The notes under the pieces: model-generated
Seen by the model: only the letters and a program-made list of their open reading frames with translations
Database searches by the model: none
Told to the model about the DNA's origin: nothing
NCBI GenBank assembly: GCA_035527895.1
Contig: DATKZQ010000073.1
Coordinates: 1-13,200 of the forward strand
DNA: 13,200 nt
Direction: 5' to 3'
Source: JADFWK01 sp035527895
GTDB lineage: Bacteria > Desulfobacterota > DSM-4660 > Desulfatiglandales > B25-G16
Made by a program: the position numbers and the translations under genes
Shown: piece after piece, positions 6,094-13,196 of the stretch
Layout: each line of letters opens with the position of its first letter
How positions within the stretch are numbered: position 1 is the first letter of the stretch

Positions 6094-8775
6094 ATGATCG
6101 GAAAGATACACTTCTACCATGGTTGTATACTGGCACTATTTTCTGTAGTTTTCCTCCTGCTTCCCCAAGGGGTACCCGCCACCGCTGCTGCAGCAGAATC
6201 GGAACGCATAGCCGTCCTACCCTTCAAGATTCATATGGAGAGACCAATGGATCATCTTGTTGAGGGCATGCAGGCCATGGCAATAGCGCGACTGGCCAAG
6301 GAAGGCTTTGACCTGATCGATCCGGAAGTCCTAAAGAAAACCGAGCTCTATCGTATACCACTATCGGATCTCGATCGCATCAGAGAAGAGGGAAGAGGCA
6401 ACGATATCGATTGGGTCGTACAAGGAACCCTTACCCAGATCGGAGAGAACGTGAGCCTCGACTTCACCATTGTGCCCACAGCAACTGAAAAGAGGCCTTC
6501 CACGGTCTTTGTTACTGGTGATAGCATCGACAATCTGGCTGAGATAATTGATAGCGTGGCGGTTAGGGTGACAAGCCGGATTAGAGGTATTGCGCTCATA
6601 GTCTCCCTTGCAGTCTCGGGAAACAAAAGGGTCGAATCTGACGCTATCCTTGCCGTAGTTGAGAGCCGAGAAGGGACGAGGTTTGACCCGGAAGCCCTCA
6701 ACAGAGATCTCAGATCCGTATATGAGATGGGCTTTCTTGAGGATGTCCAGATAGAGGCTGAGGATGTCCCTGGCGGAAAGAAGGTCACCTTCAAGGTGAG
6801 CGAGAAACAATCAATTGGCAAGATTCTCTTTAAAGGAAATAAGAAGATCGAGCAAAAAGACCTCAAGAAGGTCGTAGGTATAAAGGAATACTCCATCCTC
6901 AACAGAAGGGATATTAAAGACAGCATAGAGCGGCTGCGGGATTATTACCACGGAGAAGGGTTCTACAATGTTGAAATAAGGGAGCGTGTAGAAGAGCTTC
7001 CCAACAATGAGGTCGCCCTCACCTATGACATTGATGAGGGAGAGAAGGTCTATATTCGGAAAATTCAATTCAAGGGAAATGTTACCGTTGACAGCGACGA
7101 TATCAAAGATGTTATGGACACGAGTGAAAAGGGATTTTTCTCATTCATTACTCATTCGGGACAGCTGGATAGAAAGAAACTGGAGAGCGATGTAACCAAG
7201 ATAAAGTCCTTTTATTATAACAACGGTTTTGTAAAGGCCCAGGTAGGAGAACCGGATATTTCGTACCAAAAAGACGAGGGACTTATCATAACCATTACGA
7301 TTAACGAAGGCCCCCAGTATACCGTGGGGAACGTCAGTGTTGCGGGTGATCTCATTAAGGAGGCCGAAGAACTCTACGGGGCCCTTAAGATAACGGAAGA
7401 AAAGGTTTACAATAGGGAGGTTATCAGGTCTGATGTAATGACGCTCAGCGAGATATATGCTGATGAGGGCTATGCCTTTGCGGATATTTCTCCCAAAATA
7501 AAGGAGGATGATGAAAAGCACACCGTTGATATTACGTATCAGATCTCAAAGGGCAAGAAGGTCAGATTCGAGCGGATAGAAATTGCCGGGAATGACAGAA
7601 CCAGGGATAAGGTTATTCGTCGGGAACTCAAGGTTGTAGAAGGAGGGTACTTTAGCGGTAAAGATATGAGGAGGGGTGTTCAGAATCTTTATCGCCTCGG
7701 ATTTTTCGAAGACGTAGAGGTCAACACCAAGCGGGGAAGCAGCGATGAGGAAATGATACTCGATATCGGTATCAAGGAGGCACCAACTGGCATGTTTAGC
7801 CTCGGTGTTGGATACAGTTCGGTTGAGAAGACGATCGGAATGATGGAGATAGCCAAGGACAATCTCTTTGGCCGCGGACAGTCCTTGTCGGCCAAGGCCT
7901 CGCTGAGCACCGTATCCACTAAGTACAACATTAGTTTTACTGAGCCATGGCTCTTTGATAAGCCGTTGTCCGCGGGGATCGATCTGTACAACTGGGAATA
8001 CGAGTATGACGAGTATACCAAGGATAGCTCAGGGGGAAGATTGAAGCTCGGTTTTCCGCTCGGGCCGGAGTTCACGACCGGCACCGTCGCCTACACATAC
8101 GACGATTCGGAGATCTCGGATATAGAAGATACGGCCGCCCAGGTCATAAAGGATATGGAGGGAACAAATGTGACCAGCAGTCTGACCTTTGGCGTTACCA
8201 GGGATAGCCGAGATAGGTACTTTAATGCCACGAGTGGCTCAATAAACAGCCTCTCGATAGAATATGCAGGCGGTTTCCTGGGCGGTGATAACTATTTCAC
8301 AAAATATACGGCACGAACAGCCTGGTTTTTCCCCTTCATCGGGGATACGGCATTTTCCGTGCAGGGCAGGTGGGGCTTTGTTGAACAGCGATCAGGGGGG
8401 GAATTGCCTGTTTACGAGAAATTCACAATAGGGGGGATGAATACGGTCAGGGGGTTTGATTACGGGGCCATTTCACCGCTTGACCCGGAAACCGGTGATA
8501 GGATTGGTGGAGAGAAGATGATGGTTTACAATCTTGAATTCCGGTTTCCGCTGCAGAAGGAACAAGGCGTCTGGGGCGTACTGTTCTTTGATGCGGGAAA
8601 TGTGTTTACCGAGGATGAAGAGTGGACTTTCAAAGGGATTCGGATGGGTGCTGGCGCAGGGGTCCGGTGGATAACAGCGATAGCCCCTTTGCGGCTTGAG
8701 TGGGGCTACAACCTTAACCGGAGGCCCGGTGAAGATGCAAGCAACTGGGAATTTACCCTGGGGACGCCATTTTAG
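6094..8775 (+). CDS. bamA: Outer membrane protein assembly factor BamA, with an extra N-terminal domain
   Basis: BamA is the core of the BAM complex, which folds beta-barrel proteins into the outer membrane. At 893 residues it is about 80 longer than E. coli BamA. Residues 1-35 are a signal peptide (hydrophobic 11-24, Ala-rich cleavage region). Residues about 38-165 form an extra alpha/beta domain (ERIAVLPFKIHMERP...WVVQGTLTQIG...) resembling TolB N-terminal/CsgG-like domains. Five POTRA repeats follow at about 167-238, 239-317, 318-407, 408-488 and 489-564. The 16-strand barrel runs from about 565 to the C-terminal Phe of LGTPF, which is the usual end of an outer membrane protein. The conserved loop-6 motif VRGF is at 785-788. 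The ATG at 6094 has only a weak upstream site (ACGAG), lying in repeat-derived leader. It follows lolD by 132 bases. Loss of the encoded function would normally be lethal. Confidence 0.96.
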   Translation: MIGKIHFYHGCILALFSVVFLLLPQGVPATAAAAESERIAVLPFKIHMERPMDHLVEGMQAMAIARLAKEGFDLIDPEVLKKTELYRIPLSDLDRIREEGRGNDIDWVVQGTLTQIGENVSLDFTIVPTATEKRPSTVFVTGDSIDNLAEIIDSVAVRVTSRIRGIALIVSLAVSGNKRVESDAILAVVESREGTRFDPEALNRDLRSVYEMGFLEDVQIEAEDVPGGKKVTFKVSEKQSIGKILFKGNKKIEQKDLKKVVGIKEYSILNRRDIKDSIERLRDYYHGEGFYNVEIRERVEELPNNEVALTYDIDEGEKVYIRKIQFKGNVTVDSDDIKDVMDTSEKGFFSFITHSGQLDRKKLESDVTKIKSFYYNNGFVKAQVGEPDISYQKDEGLIITITINEGPQYTVGNVSVAGDLIKEAEELYGALKITEEKVYNREVIRSDVMTLSEIYADEGYAFADISPKIKEDDEKHTVDITYQISKGKKVRFERIEIAGNDRTRDKVIRRELKVVEGGYFSGKDMRRGVQNLYRLGFFEDVEVNTKRGSSDEEMILDIGIKEAPTGMFSLGVGYSSVEKTIGMMEIAKDNLFGRGQSLSAKASLSTVSTKYNISFTEPWLFDKPLSAGIDLYNWEYEYDEYTKDSSGGRLKLGFPLGPEFTTGTVAYTYDDSEISDIEDTAAQVIKDMEGTNVTSSLTFGVTRDSRDRYFNATSGSINSLSIEYAGGFLGGDNYFTKYTARTAWFFPFIGDTAFSVQGRWGFVEQRSGGELPVYEKFTIGGMNTVRGFDYGAISPLDPETGDRIGGEKMMVYNLEFRFPLQKEQGVWGVLFFDAGNVFTEDEEWTFKGIRMGAGAGVRWITAIAPLRLEWGYNLNRRPGEDASNWEFTLGTPF

Positions 8776-8814
8776 CTCCATAGCACTTCTCTTGTTTATA
8801 GCACTATTATTGCT

Positions 8815-8891
8815 CAGAGGCCGTTATCACCCAAAAGCCGAGCACTCAATACAGGATAAGGGGCCCTATATATCCGCGGCCTGCCTTTTTT
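8815..8891 (+). terminator. Candidate intrinsic terminator after bamA
   Basis: CAG-AGGCCG (8815-8823) pairs with CGGCCTG (8877-8883), and directly inside it TTATC (8824-8828) pairs with GATAA (8855-8859). The 3' arm is followed by CC and six T residues at 8886-8891. The stem is long-range, with a large internal loop and a self-complementary GGGGCCC at 8860-8866, so its efficiency is doubtful. Its place between bamA and the skp promoter fits. Confidence 0.35.
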
Positions 8892-8968
8892 CCGTTAAGA
8901 TCAGTGGCCATTTTCCCCCTCCGATTTTAAGAAAAAACAATTGACTCGTGACAGAGGGTTAAGGCCGG

Positions 8969-8996
8969 TTGACGAGCAAGAAAGAAATAATGTAAT
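8969..8996 (+). promoter_or_regulatory. Probable sigma-70 promoter for skp-lpxD-fabZ-lpxA-lpxI
   Basis: TTGACG (8969-8974) and TGTAAT (8991-8996), each five of six to consensus, are separated by 16 bases. Transcription would begin near 9003, about 55 bases before skp, inside a 285-base gap that also holds a possible terminator. No operator is evident. Confidence 0.5.
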
Positions 8997-9060
8997 ATTC
9001 AAGCCAACTTTGACATAGCTAAGATTAAAGGAAAAACTTATGGGAAGCAGGGAGTTAAAG

Positions 9061-9597
9061 ATGAAAAAAAACTTATGGTTGTCTGCTATTGTTTCGGTAA
9101 TCGTCTTATGGTCCAATGTATCTCTTGGAGAAGAACAGAAACGGATTGGCCTCATTGATCTGCAGAGATGTGTTCAGGAATCGCAGGAAGGACAGAAGGT
9201 CTTCGAGGTGCTCAAAACGAAGAAGGACGATCTCCAGAAGCGACTTGATATGAAAGAGAAGGAACTCCTAGACTTACGGAAGGAATTTGAAAAGCAGGCC
9301 ATGATGCTCAGCATGGATGCCCAGGAGGACAGAAAGAAGACTATTGAGCGAAAGACCAGAGAATTGGAATTCCTGCTCAAGGACTCAAACGAGGAGATGA
9401 AAAGGGCGCAGGAGAAAGAGCAGAAAAGAATCCTAAAGGAATTGGAGAAGATTATTGAAAAGATAGGCTCCGAAGGAAACTATAGTATGATATTTGAAAA
9501 GAGGGCAGGGGGGGTTCTGTATTGGAACAAAACGTTCGATCTCACGGACAAGGTTGTTGAGGCCTATGATCGGATGAAAAAGGAGATCAAGAAATAG
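9061..9597 (+). CDS. skp: Periplasmic chaperone Skp/OmpH family
   Basis: Skp is a periplasmic trimer that holds unfolded outer membrane proteins between the Sec translocon and BamA. From the ATG at 9061 it has 178 residues (E. coli 161). A signal peptide (MKKNLWLSAIVSVIVLWSNV, cleavage near 23) is followed by KRIGLIDLQRCVQES (28-41), the start of the body with the family's (I/V)xDxQ pattern. A long charged coiled coil runs from about 48 to 140 and forms the tentacles, and the chain returns with YSMIFEKRAGGVLYWN (141-156), the typical second body strand, and a final helix. ATG 9061 is preferred because GGAG lies six bases upstream and the signal peptide starts directly. An in-frame ATG at 9040 with AAAGGA is a real alternative adding seven residues. 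Its position between bamA and lpxD is the common one. Confidence 0.9.
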   Translation: MKKNLWLSAIVSVIVLWSNVSLGEEQKRIGLIDLQRCVQESQEGQKVFEVLKTKKDDLQKRLDMKEKELLDLRKEFEKQAMMLSMDAQEDRKKTIERKTRELEFLLKDSNEEMKRAQEKEQKRILKELEKIIEKIGSEGNYSMIFEKRAGGVLYWNKTFDLTDKVVEAYDRMKKEIKK

Positions 9598-9607
9598 GTT
9601 AAGACCG

Positions 9608-10642
9608 GTGGAACTAACGCTCAAGCATATTGCGAAATCTATAGGTGGTACTGTTGTCGGAGATGATCGGATCTCGATAACGGGGATCAACTCCCTTCTT
9701 GAGGCCAAGAAAGGTGAAATGTCCTTTCTGGCAAGACCTCAGTTAAGGGACCAAGCCATGATCACAAGGGCATCTGCACTCATCGTCAAAGAGGAAACCG
9801 GTCTCTATCGCGGACCTCAGGTAATCGTTTCCGATCCGTACCTTGCATATGCTAAGGTGGCCACCCTATTCGAACCTGCCATTCCTCGTTTTCCCGGCGT
9901 AAGTGAACGGGCAGTGATTGAAGAGGGTACACGTTTGGGAGATAACGTGTCAATCTATCCGTTGGCTTATATTGGGAAGGAGTCAGTGCTGGGCAAGAAC
10001 GTTATCGTCTTTCCCGGTGTTTATCTCGGTGATAGGGTAACGGTGGGAGATGAAACAATTATCTACCCCAATGTGACCATTATGTCCGATTGCGCGATAG
10101 GCAAGCATTGCATTATTCATGCGGGAACCGTCATAGGAAGTGATGGCTTTGGCTTTGTTAAGGACGGCGATACAAATGTGAAGATCCCGCAGACCGGTAT
10201 TGTTGAGATAGAGGATAACGTAGAAATAGGTGCAAATAACACCATTGACAGGGCCGCCCTCGGCAAGACACTGATACGGAAGGGTGTCAAGACCGACAAC
10301 CTTGTTCAGATTGGGCACAATGTAGTAGTCGATGAGAATACCATTATTGTTGCCCAAGTGGGCATTTCGGGAAGCACTAAGATCGGTAAGGGGGTCGTCA
10401 TCGGAGGGCAGGTAGGTCTAGTGGACCACATTGAGGTTGGTGATCGGGTAATGATCGGTTCGAAGTCCGGGGTGGCTCAGTCAATCCCGGCAGGTGAGGT
10501 TGTCTCCGGCATACCAACAATGCCCCATCGTCACTGGCTGAGAACCACAGGGCATATCAGAAGATTCCCCGAGTATGCTGAGAGAATAAAGGAATTAGAA
10601 AAGAAGGTCAAGAAACTGGAAGAGCAATTAAAAAGGGAGTAA
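9608..10642 (+). CDS. lpxD: UDP-3-O-(3-hydroxyacyl)glucosamine N-acyltransferase LpxD
   Basis: LpxD adds the second 3-hydroxyacyl chain, from acyl-ACP, to the glucosamine nitrogen, the third step of lipid A synthesis. The 344 residues match E. coli LpxD (341). The N-terminal uridine-binding domain (about 1-100) includes the usual GINSLLEAKKGEMSFL (26-41). Residues about 100-300 are hexapeptide repeats forming a left-handed beta helix (IGKESVLGKNVIV, IGANNTIDR, VVIGGQVGL). The catalytic His is in VQIGHNVVV (His 237). A C-terminal helix (about 318-344, charged and coiled-coil-like) fits the LpxD trimer and ACP-binding end. The start is GTG, 10 bases after the skp stop, with only a weak AGG nearby, which suggests reinitiation after skp. 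It is separated from fabZ by five bases. Confidence 0.96.
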   Translation: MELTLKHIAKSIGGTVVGDDRISITGINSLLEAKKGEMSFLARPQLRDQAMITRASALIVKEETGLYRGPQVIVSDPYLAYAKVATLFEPAIPRFPGVSERAVIEEGTRLGDNVSIYPLAYIGKESVLGKNVIVFPGVYLGDRVTVGDETIIYPNVTIMSDCAIGKHCIIHAGTVIGSDGFGFVKDGDTNVKIPQTGIVEIEDNVEIGANNTIDRAALGKTLIRKGVKTDNLVQIGHNVVVDENTIIVAQVGISGSTKIGKGVVIGGQVGLVDHIEVGDRVMIGSKSGVAQSIPAGEVVSGIPTMPHRHWLRTTGHIRRFPEYAERIKELEKKVKKLEEQLKRE

Positions 10643-10647
10643 GCAGG

Positions 10648-11097
10648 ATGATTGAATTGCCGCTAACCTACAAGGAAATCATAAAGATACTTCCTCACCG
10701 GCATCCGTTTTTGTTCGTAGATGTCATCACCGAGCTTGAGCTTGGGGAGAGGATCGTGGGGATCAAGAATGTAACCATAAACGAATCTTTCTTTGAGGGC
10801 CATTTCCCGGGGAGCCCCATCATGCCGGGCGTTTTGGTTATTGAGGCCATGGCTCAAGTGGGTGGGATTCTTGCCAGATTGTCCGTACCACAAAGTATGA
10901 AGATCGAAGGTGGAAAAGCCATATATTTCGGGGCCATAGACAAGGTGAAATTTCGCAGACCCATAACACCCGGCGACCGGATCGTTTTCGAGCTGATTGC
11001 ATTGAGAAAGGGAACCAGGATATGGAAAATGAAGGGGAAGGCAATGGTAGGGAATGAACTGGCGGCAGAAGCCGAATTGATAGCTGCAATAGGGTGA
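10648..11097 (+). CDS. fabZ: 3-hydroxyacyl-ACP dehydratase FabZ
   Basis: FabZ removes water from 3-hydroxyacyl-ACP in fatty acid elongation and competes with LpxA and LpxD for 3-hydroxyacyl-ACP, which explains its place between them. At 149 residues it matches the family (E. coli 151). The hot-dog fold shows ILPHRHPFLFVDVI (14-27), then the active-site segment FFEGHFPGSPIMPGVLVIEA (48-67) with catalytic His 52 and Glu 66, followed by MAQVGG. AIYFGAIDKVKFRRPITPGD (91-110) is the usual second half. FabA-specific features are absent. The ribosome binding site GGGAG overlaps the end of lpxD. The stop codon overlaps the region where lpxA begins, indicating tight coupling. Confidence 0.96.
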   Translation: MIELPLTYKEIIKILPHRHPFLFVDVITELELGERIVGIKNVTINESFFEGHFPGSPIMPGVLVIEAMAQVGGILARLSVPQSMKIEGGKAIYFGAIDKVKFRRPITPGDRIVFELIALRKGTRIWKMKGKAMVGNELAAEAELIAAIG

Positions 11098-11102
11098 GAG
11101 CA

Positions 11103-11882
11103 ATGGGAGTAGAAATACATCCATCCGCTGTTGTTTCGGCCGGGGCAAAGATAGCTGAGGACGTTCAGATTGGAGCATTTAGCGTAATCGGTGGGAGTGT
11201 GGCAATCGGCAGAGGCACAATAATCGGCTCCCACGCAGTGGTAGACGGGCATACGGAGCTGGGGGAGGGAAACAGAATCTCTCCCTTTGTCTCCTTGGGC
11301 CTGCCCCCTCAAGACGTCAACTATGCGGGTGAAGATACGAGGGTCGTTATAGGGGATAACAATACAATAAGGGAGTTCGTAACGATTAATCGGGCCACGA
11401 CAAAACAGGATTGGATAACCAGGATCGGAAACAATAACTATCTCATGGCCTATGCCCATGTAGCCCATGATTGTGCCTTAGGTGATTCCATTATCATGTC
11501 AAATGCCGCGACCCTCGGAGGGCACATAGAGATCGGTGACCATGCAATCGTTGGCGGCTTGGTAGCCATACATCAGTTTGTCAGGGTAGGTACGTATGCG
11601 TTTATCGGGGGAAAATCGGCGATAGTCAAGGATATACCGCCCTTCATGATGGCTGTCGGCGACCGGGCACGGTTGTTTGGCTTGAATCAAGTTGGACTGA
11701 AAAGGCAAGGGTTTTCTCAAGAGAAGATTCAACATCTGAAGAGGGCGTATCAGATAATATGGCGTGATCACCACCTGCTCAAAGATGCAATGGAGCTCGT
11801 CAGAAAAGAGATACCGCCTTTCAGCGAGTTAGATATATTGCTTGATTTCTTGAATACCTCGAAGAGGGGTATTGTACGATAG
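11103..11882 (+). CDS. lpxA: Acyl-ACP:UDP-N-acetylglucosamine O-acyltransferase LpxA
   Basis: LpxA catalyses the first step of lipid A synthesis, moving a 3-hydroxyacyl chain from ACP to the 3-OH of UDP-GlcNAc in the cytoplasm. The protein has 259 residues (E. coli 262). Hexapeptide repeats fill about 4-175 (VEIHPSAVV, VQIGAFSVIG, VAIGRGTIIG and more), and an alpha-helical C-terminus follows (LKRQGFSQEKIQHLKRAY). The catalytic His is in AHVAHDC (His 122). GGKSA at 169-173 places a Gly (170) where E. coli has its Gly 173 hydrocarbon ruler, which would allow a long chain of about C14; this is an inference. ATG 11103 follows GGGTGAG by four bases. An in-frame GTG at 11094 overlaps the fabZ stop as GTGA and is the other possible start. 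The end leads into repeat-like DNA. Confidence 0.95.
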   Translation: MGVEIHPSAVVSAGAKIAEDVQIGAFSVIGGSVAIGRGTIIGSHAVVDGHTELGEGNRISPFVSLGLPPQDVNYAGEDTRVVIGDNNTIREFVTINRATTKQDWITRIGNNNYLMAYAHVAHDCALGDSIIMSNAATLGGHIEIGDHAIVGGLVAIHQFVRVGTYAFIGGKSAIVKDIPPFMMAVGDRARLFGLNQVGLKRQGFSQEKIQHLKRAYQIIWRDHHLLKDAMELVRKEIPPFSELDILLDFLNTSKRGIVR

Positions 11883-11991
11883 GCAACCGGCGACGAGCAG
11901 GCAGTGAGGAGTTTGCAGAAAGAAAAAACTCAATGCTATTGAGAATATCGCGAAGAGGAGGCAACGGACAACGGACGAAGAGCAACAGAGA
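11881..11991 (+). repeat. Repeat-like linker between lpxA and lpxI
   Basis: The gap contains two related stretches. GGCAACCGGCGACGAGCA from 11882 resembles GGTAACCGGCAGCGAGCA near 6057, in front of bamA. From 11960, GGCAACGGACAACGGACGAA holds ACGGACA/ACGGACG as a direct duplication. Neither is coding in the family sense. A strong Shine-Dalgarno-like AAGAGGAGG sits at 11953-11961 but has no usual start codon at proper spacing. Confidence 0.4.
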
Positions 11992-12801
11992 ATTGAGAGG
12001 ATCGGCATCATAGCTGGAAGCGGAAAATTTCCCCTCATGGTTGCGGATTCGGCTCGGAAGAGGGGGATAAAAGTGATTGCCGTGGCCCATCGGGGCGAGA
12101 GTGTGCAGGAGCTTGCCGAAAGGGTTGATGAGATCACCTGGATTGAGCTCGGTCAATTAGGTCAGTTGGTCAAGGCATTCAAGACAAGAGATGTACGGCA
12201 TGTCTTGATGGCAGGGGCTATCAACAAGACCAACATGTTCGGCAAGGTAAGACCCGACCTGAAAGGGCTGGCAGTGATGGGAAAGCTGCTCGTTCTGCAT
12301 GACGATGATATTCTCAGGGCGGTTGCTGGAGAGCTTGAAAAGGAAGGCATAACGATCGTAAGTTCCGCTGCCTACCTTCCAGAACTTCTGGCGCCACCTG
12401 GTTGTCTTACTAAAAGGAGACCGAGAAAAGAAGAGGAAGACGACATTGATTTTGGCTGGACGGTAGCCAAGGAATTAGGCCGCCTGGATATCGGACACTG
12501 CGTTGTGGTCAGGAGAAGAACCGTCCTCGCGGTGGAGGCTATAGAAGGAACGAATGAAACAATTCTGCGGGGAGGGAAATTGGCAAAGGAAAGGGCGGTG
12601 GTTGTAAAGGTTTGTAAGCCCAATCAGGATCTGAGGTTTGATTTACCCGCTGTCGGTCTTGACACCGTTAAGGCGATGATAACGGGTAATGCGGCTGTTC
12701 TTGCCATAGAGGCAGGAAAAACCTTGGTCTTTGATAAAGACGAAATGGTAAGCTTTGCAGATGCCCATGGAATTGTCATCTTCTCGAGGGAAAGTATGTA
12801 G
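11992..12801 (+). CDS. lpxI: UDP-2,3-diacylglucosamine diphosphatase LpxI
   Basis: LpxI cleaves UDP-2,3-diacylglucosamine to lipid X (2,3-diacylglucosamine 1-phosphate) and UMP, the fourth lipid A step, replacing LpxH. The length counted from 11992 is 269 residues, as expected for the family. The conserved opening IGIIAGSGKFPLMVAD (4-19) is followed by VIAVAHRGES (28-37), HVLMAGAINKTNMF (70-83) and HDDDILRAVAGELEKEG (103-119). The C-terminal domain shows GTNETILRGG (186-195), KPNQDLRFDLPAVGLDTV (209-226) and AVLAIEAGKTLVFDKD (235-250). Oddly, the first ATG, at 12037, falls after the conserved opening, and the frame back to a TGA at 11905 has no ATG, GTG or TTG. An ATT at 11992 is the best-placed codon if this sequence is right; otherwise a one-base error is likely. 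I place the start there with low certainty, but the identity is firm. Confidence 0.88.
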   Translation: MERIGIIAGSGKFPLMVADSARKRGIKVIAVAHRGESVQELAERVDEITWIELGQLGQLVKAFKTRDVRHVLMAGAINKTNMFGKVRPDLKGLAVMGKLLVLHDDDILRAVAGELEKEGITIVSSAAYLPELLAPPGCLTKRRPRKEEEDDIDFGWTVAKELGRLDIGHCVVVRRRTVLAVEAIEGTNETILRGGKLAKERAVVVKVCKPNQDLRFDLPAVGLDTVKAMITGNAAVLAIEAGKTLVFDKDEMVSFADAHGIVIFSRESM

Positions 12802-12998
12802 TCCTGTGCCCCAGCGATATCCTTAGATACCTTTTTTCTGTTTTCCCTTTTTGATTGCACTCCACCGGCTCAATTCCATCCAGGCGATTCTCTCCATGGT
12901 GGGGCTCCTGTCCATTTGCCGATGCCCGGTGGCTATTCGTAACCGAACCCAGGGGACCGAGCATGGAGATATCTTTTTTTGCTCTGCCCTCTTAACAA

Positions 12999-13014
12999 GG
13001 CCCCGTACAGGGCC
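12999..13014. repeat. Short palindrome GGCCCCGTACAGGGCC
   Basis: Sixteen bases form GGCCC/GGGCC arms around a CGTACA core that itself contains GTAC. The palindrome abuts the larger inverted repeat starting at 13014. Confidence 0.6.
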
Positions 13015-13085
13015 GTTTCAAACCGACGCACCGCCCCATAAGCCTTAGCACTAAGGTAGCAGCCTGTGTGCGCCGTTTTGAAACG
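13014..13085. repeat. Nested inverted repeat (18-base arms, 16 of 18 paired)
   Basis: The left arm CGTTTCAAACCGACGCAC (13014-13031) pairs with the right arm GTGCGCCGTTTTGAAACG (13068-13085) with two mismatches. Within the loop, CCTTAG (13043-13048) and CTAAGG (13051-13056) form a perfect second hairpin with a two-base loop. No T-tract follows on either side, so it is not a classic terminator. It looks like a palindromic intergenic element. Confidence 0.7.
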
Positions 13086-13130
13086 CCCACTCCTCTGAAC
13101 GATGGGAGGCCTGCCCTGGCGCGCAGCTTC

Positions 13131-13196
13131 CGGAGTGTTGTATGGATACGAGAGTATCTCACACGGAGTGTTGTACGAATACGAGCGTATTTCACA
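13131..13196. repeat. Two tandem copies of a 33-base unit, each with a small hairpin
   Basis: Units at 13131-13163 and 13164-13196 both begin CGGAGTGTTGTA and end TCACA; they differ at five positions. Each carries a stem with a four-base loop: GATAC/GTATC in the first, AATAC/GTATT in the second. The G-C to A-T change on both arms keeps the pairing. The array may continue beyond the window, since four bases (TCTC) after it do not extend the unit. Confidence 0.75.

Noticed and set aside
6348..6926. 192-codon minus-strand frame inside bamA
   Set aside because: It is a shadow of the bamA coding sequence with no domain features; the plus strand encodes clear POTRA repeats.
9010..9038. Perfect TTGACA at 9010-9015 as the skp promoter
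   Set aside because: No acceptable -10 lies 15-19 bases downstream, whereas 8969-8996 has both boxes.
12823..12915. 30-codon minus-strand frame starting MDRSPTMERIAW
   Set aside because: It is too short, lacks a Shine-Dalgarno and matches no family I know. It could be a degraded gene end but cannot be supported.
12992..13195. Minus-strand 67-codon frame over the right-hand repeats
   Set aside because: It is explained by a 33-base (11-codon) tandem repeat and palindromes. It is Arg-rich, shows no family features and has no clear ribosome binding site.
13131..13196. Tandem 33-base repeat as a CRISPR array
   Set aside because: The units are directly adjacent with no unique spacers between them, and no cas gene is visible.
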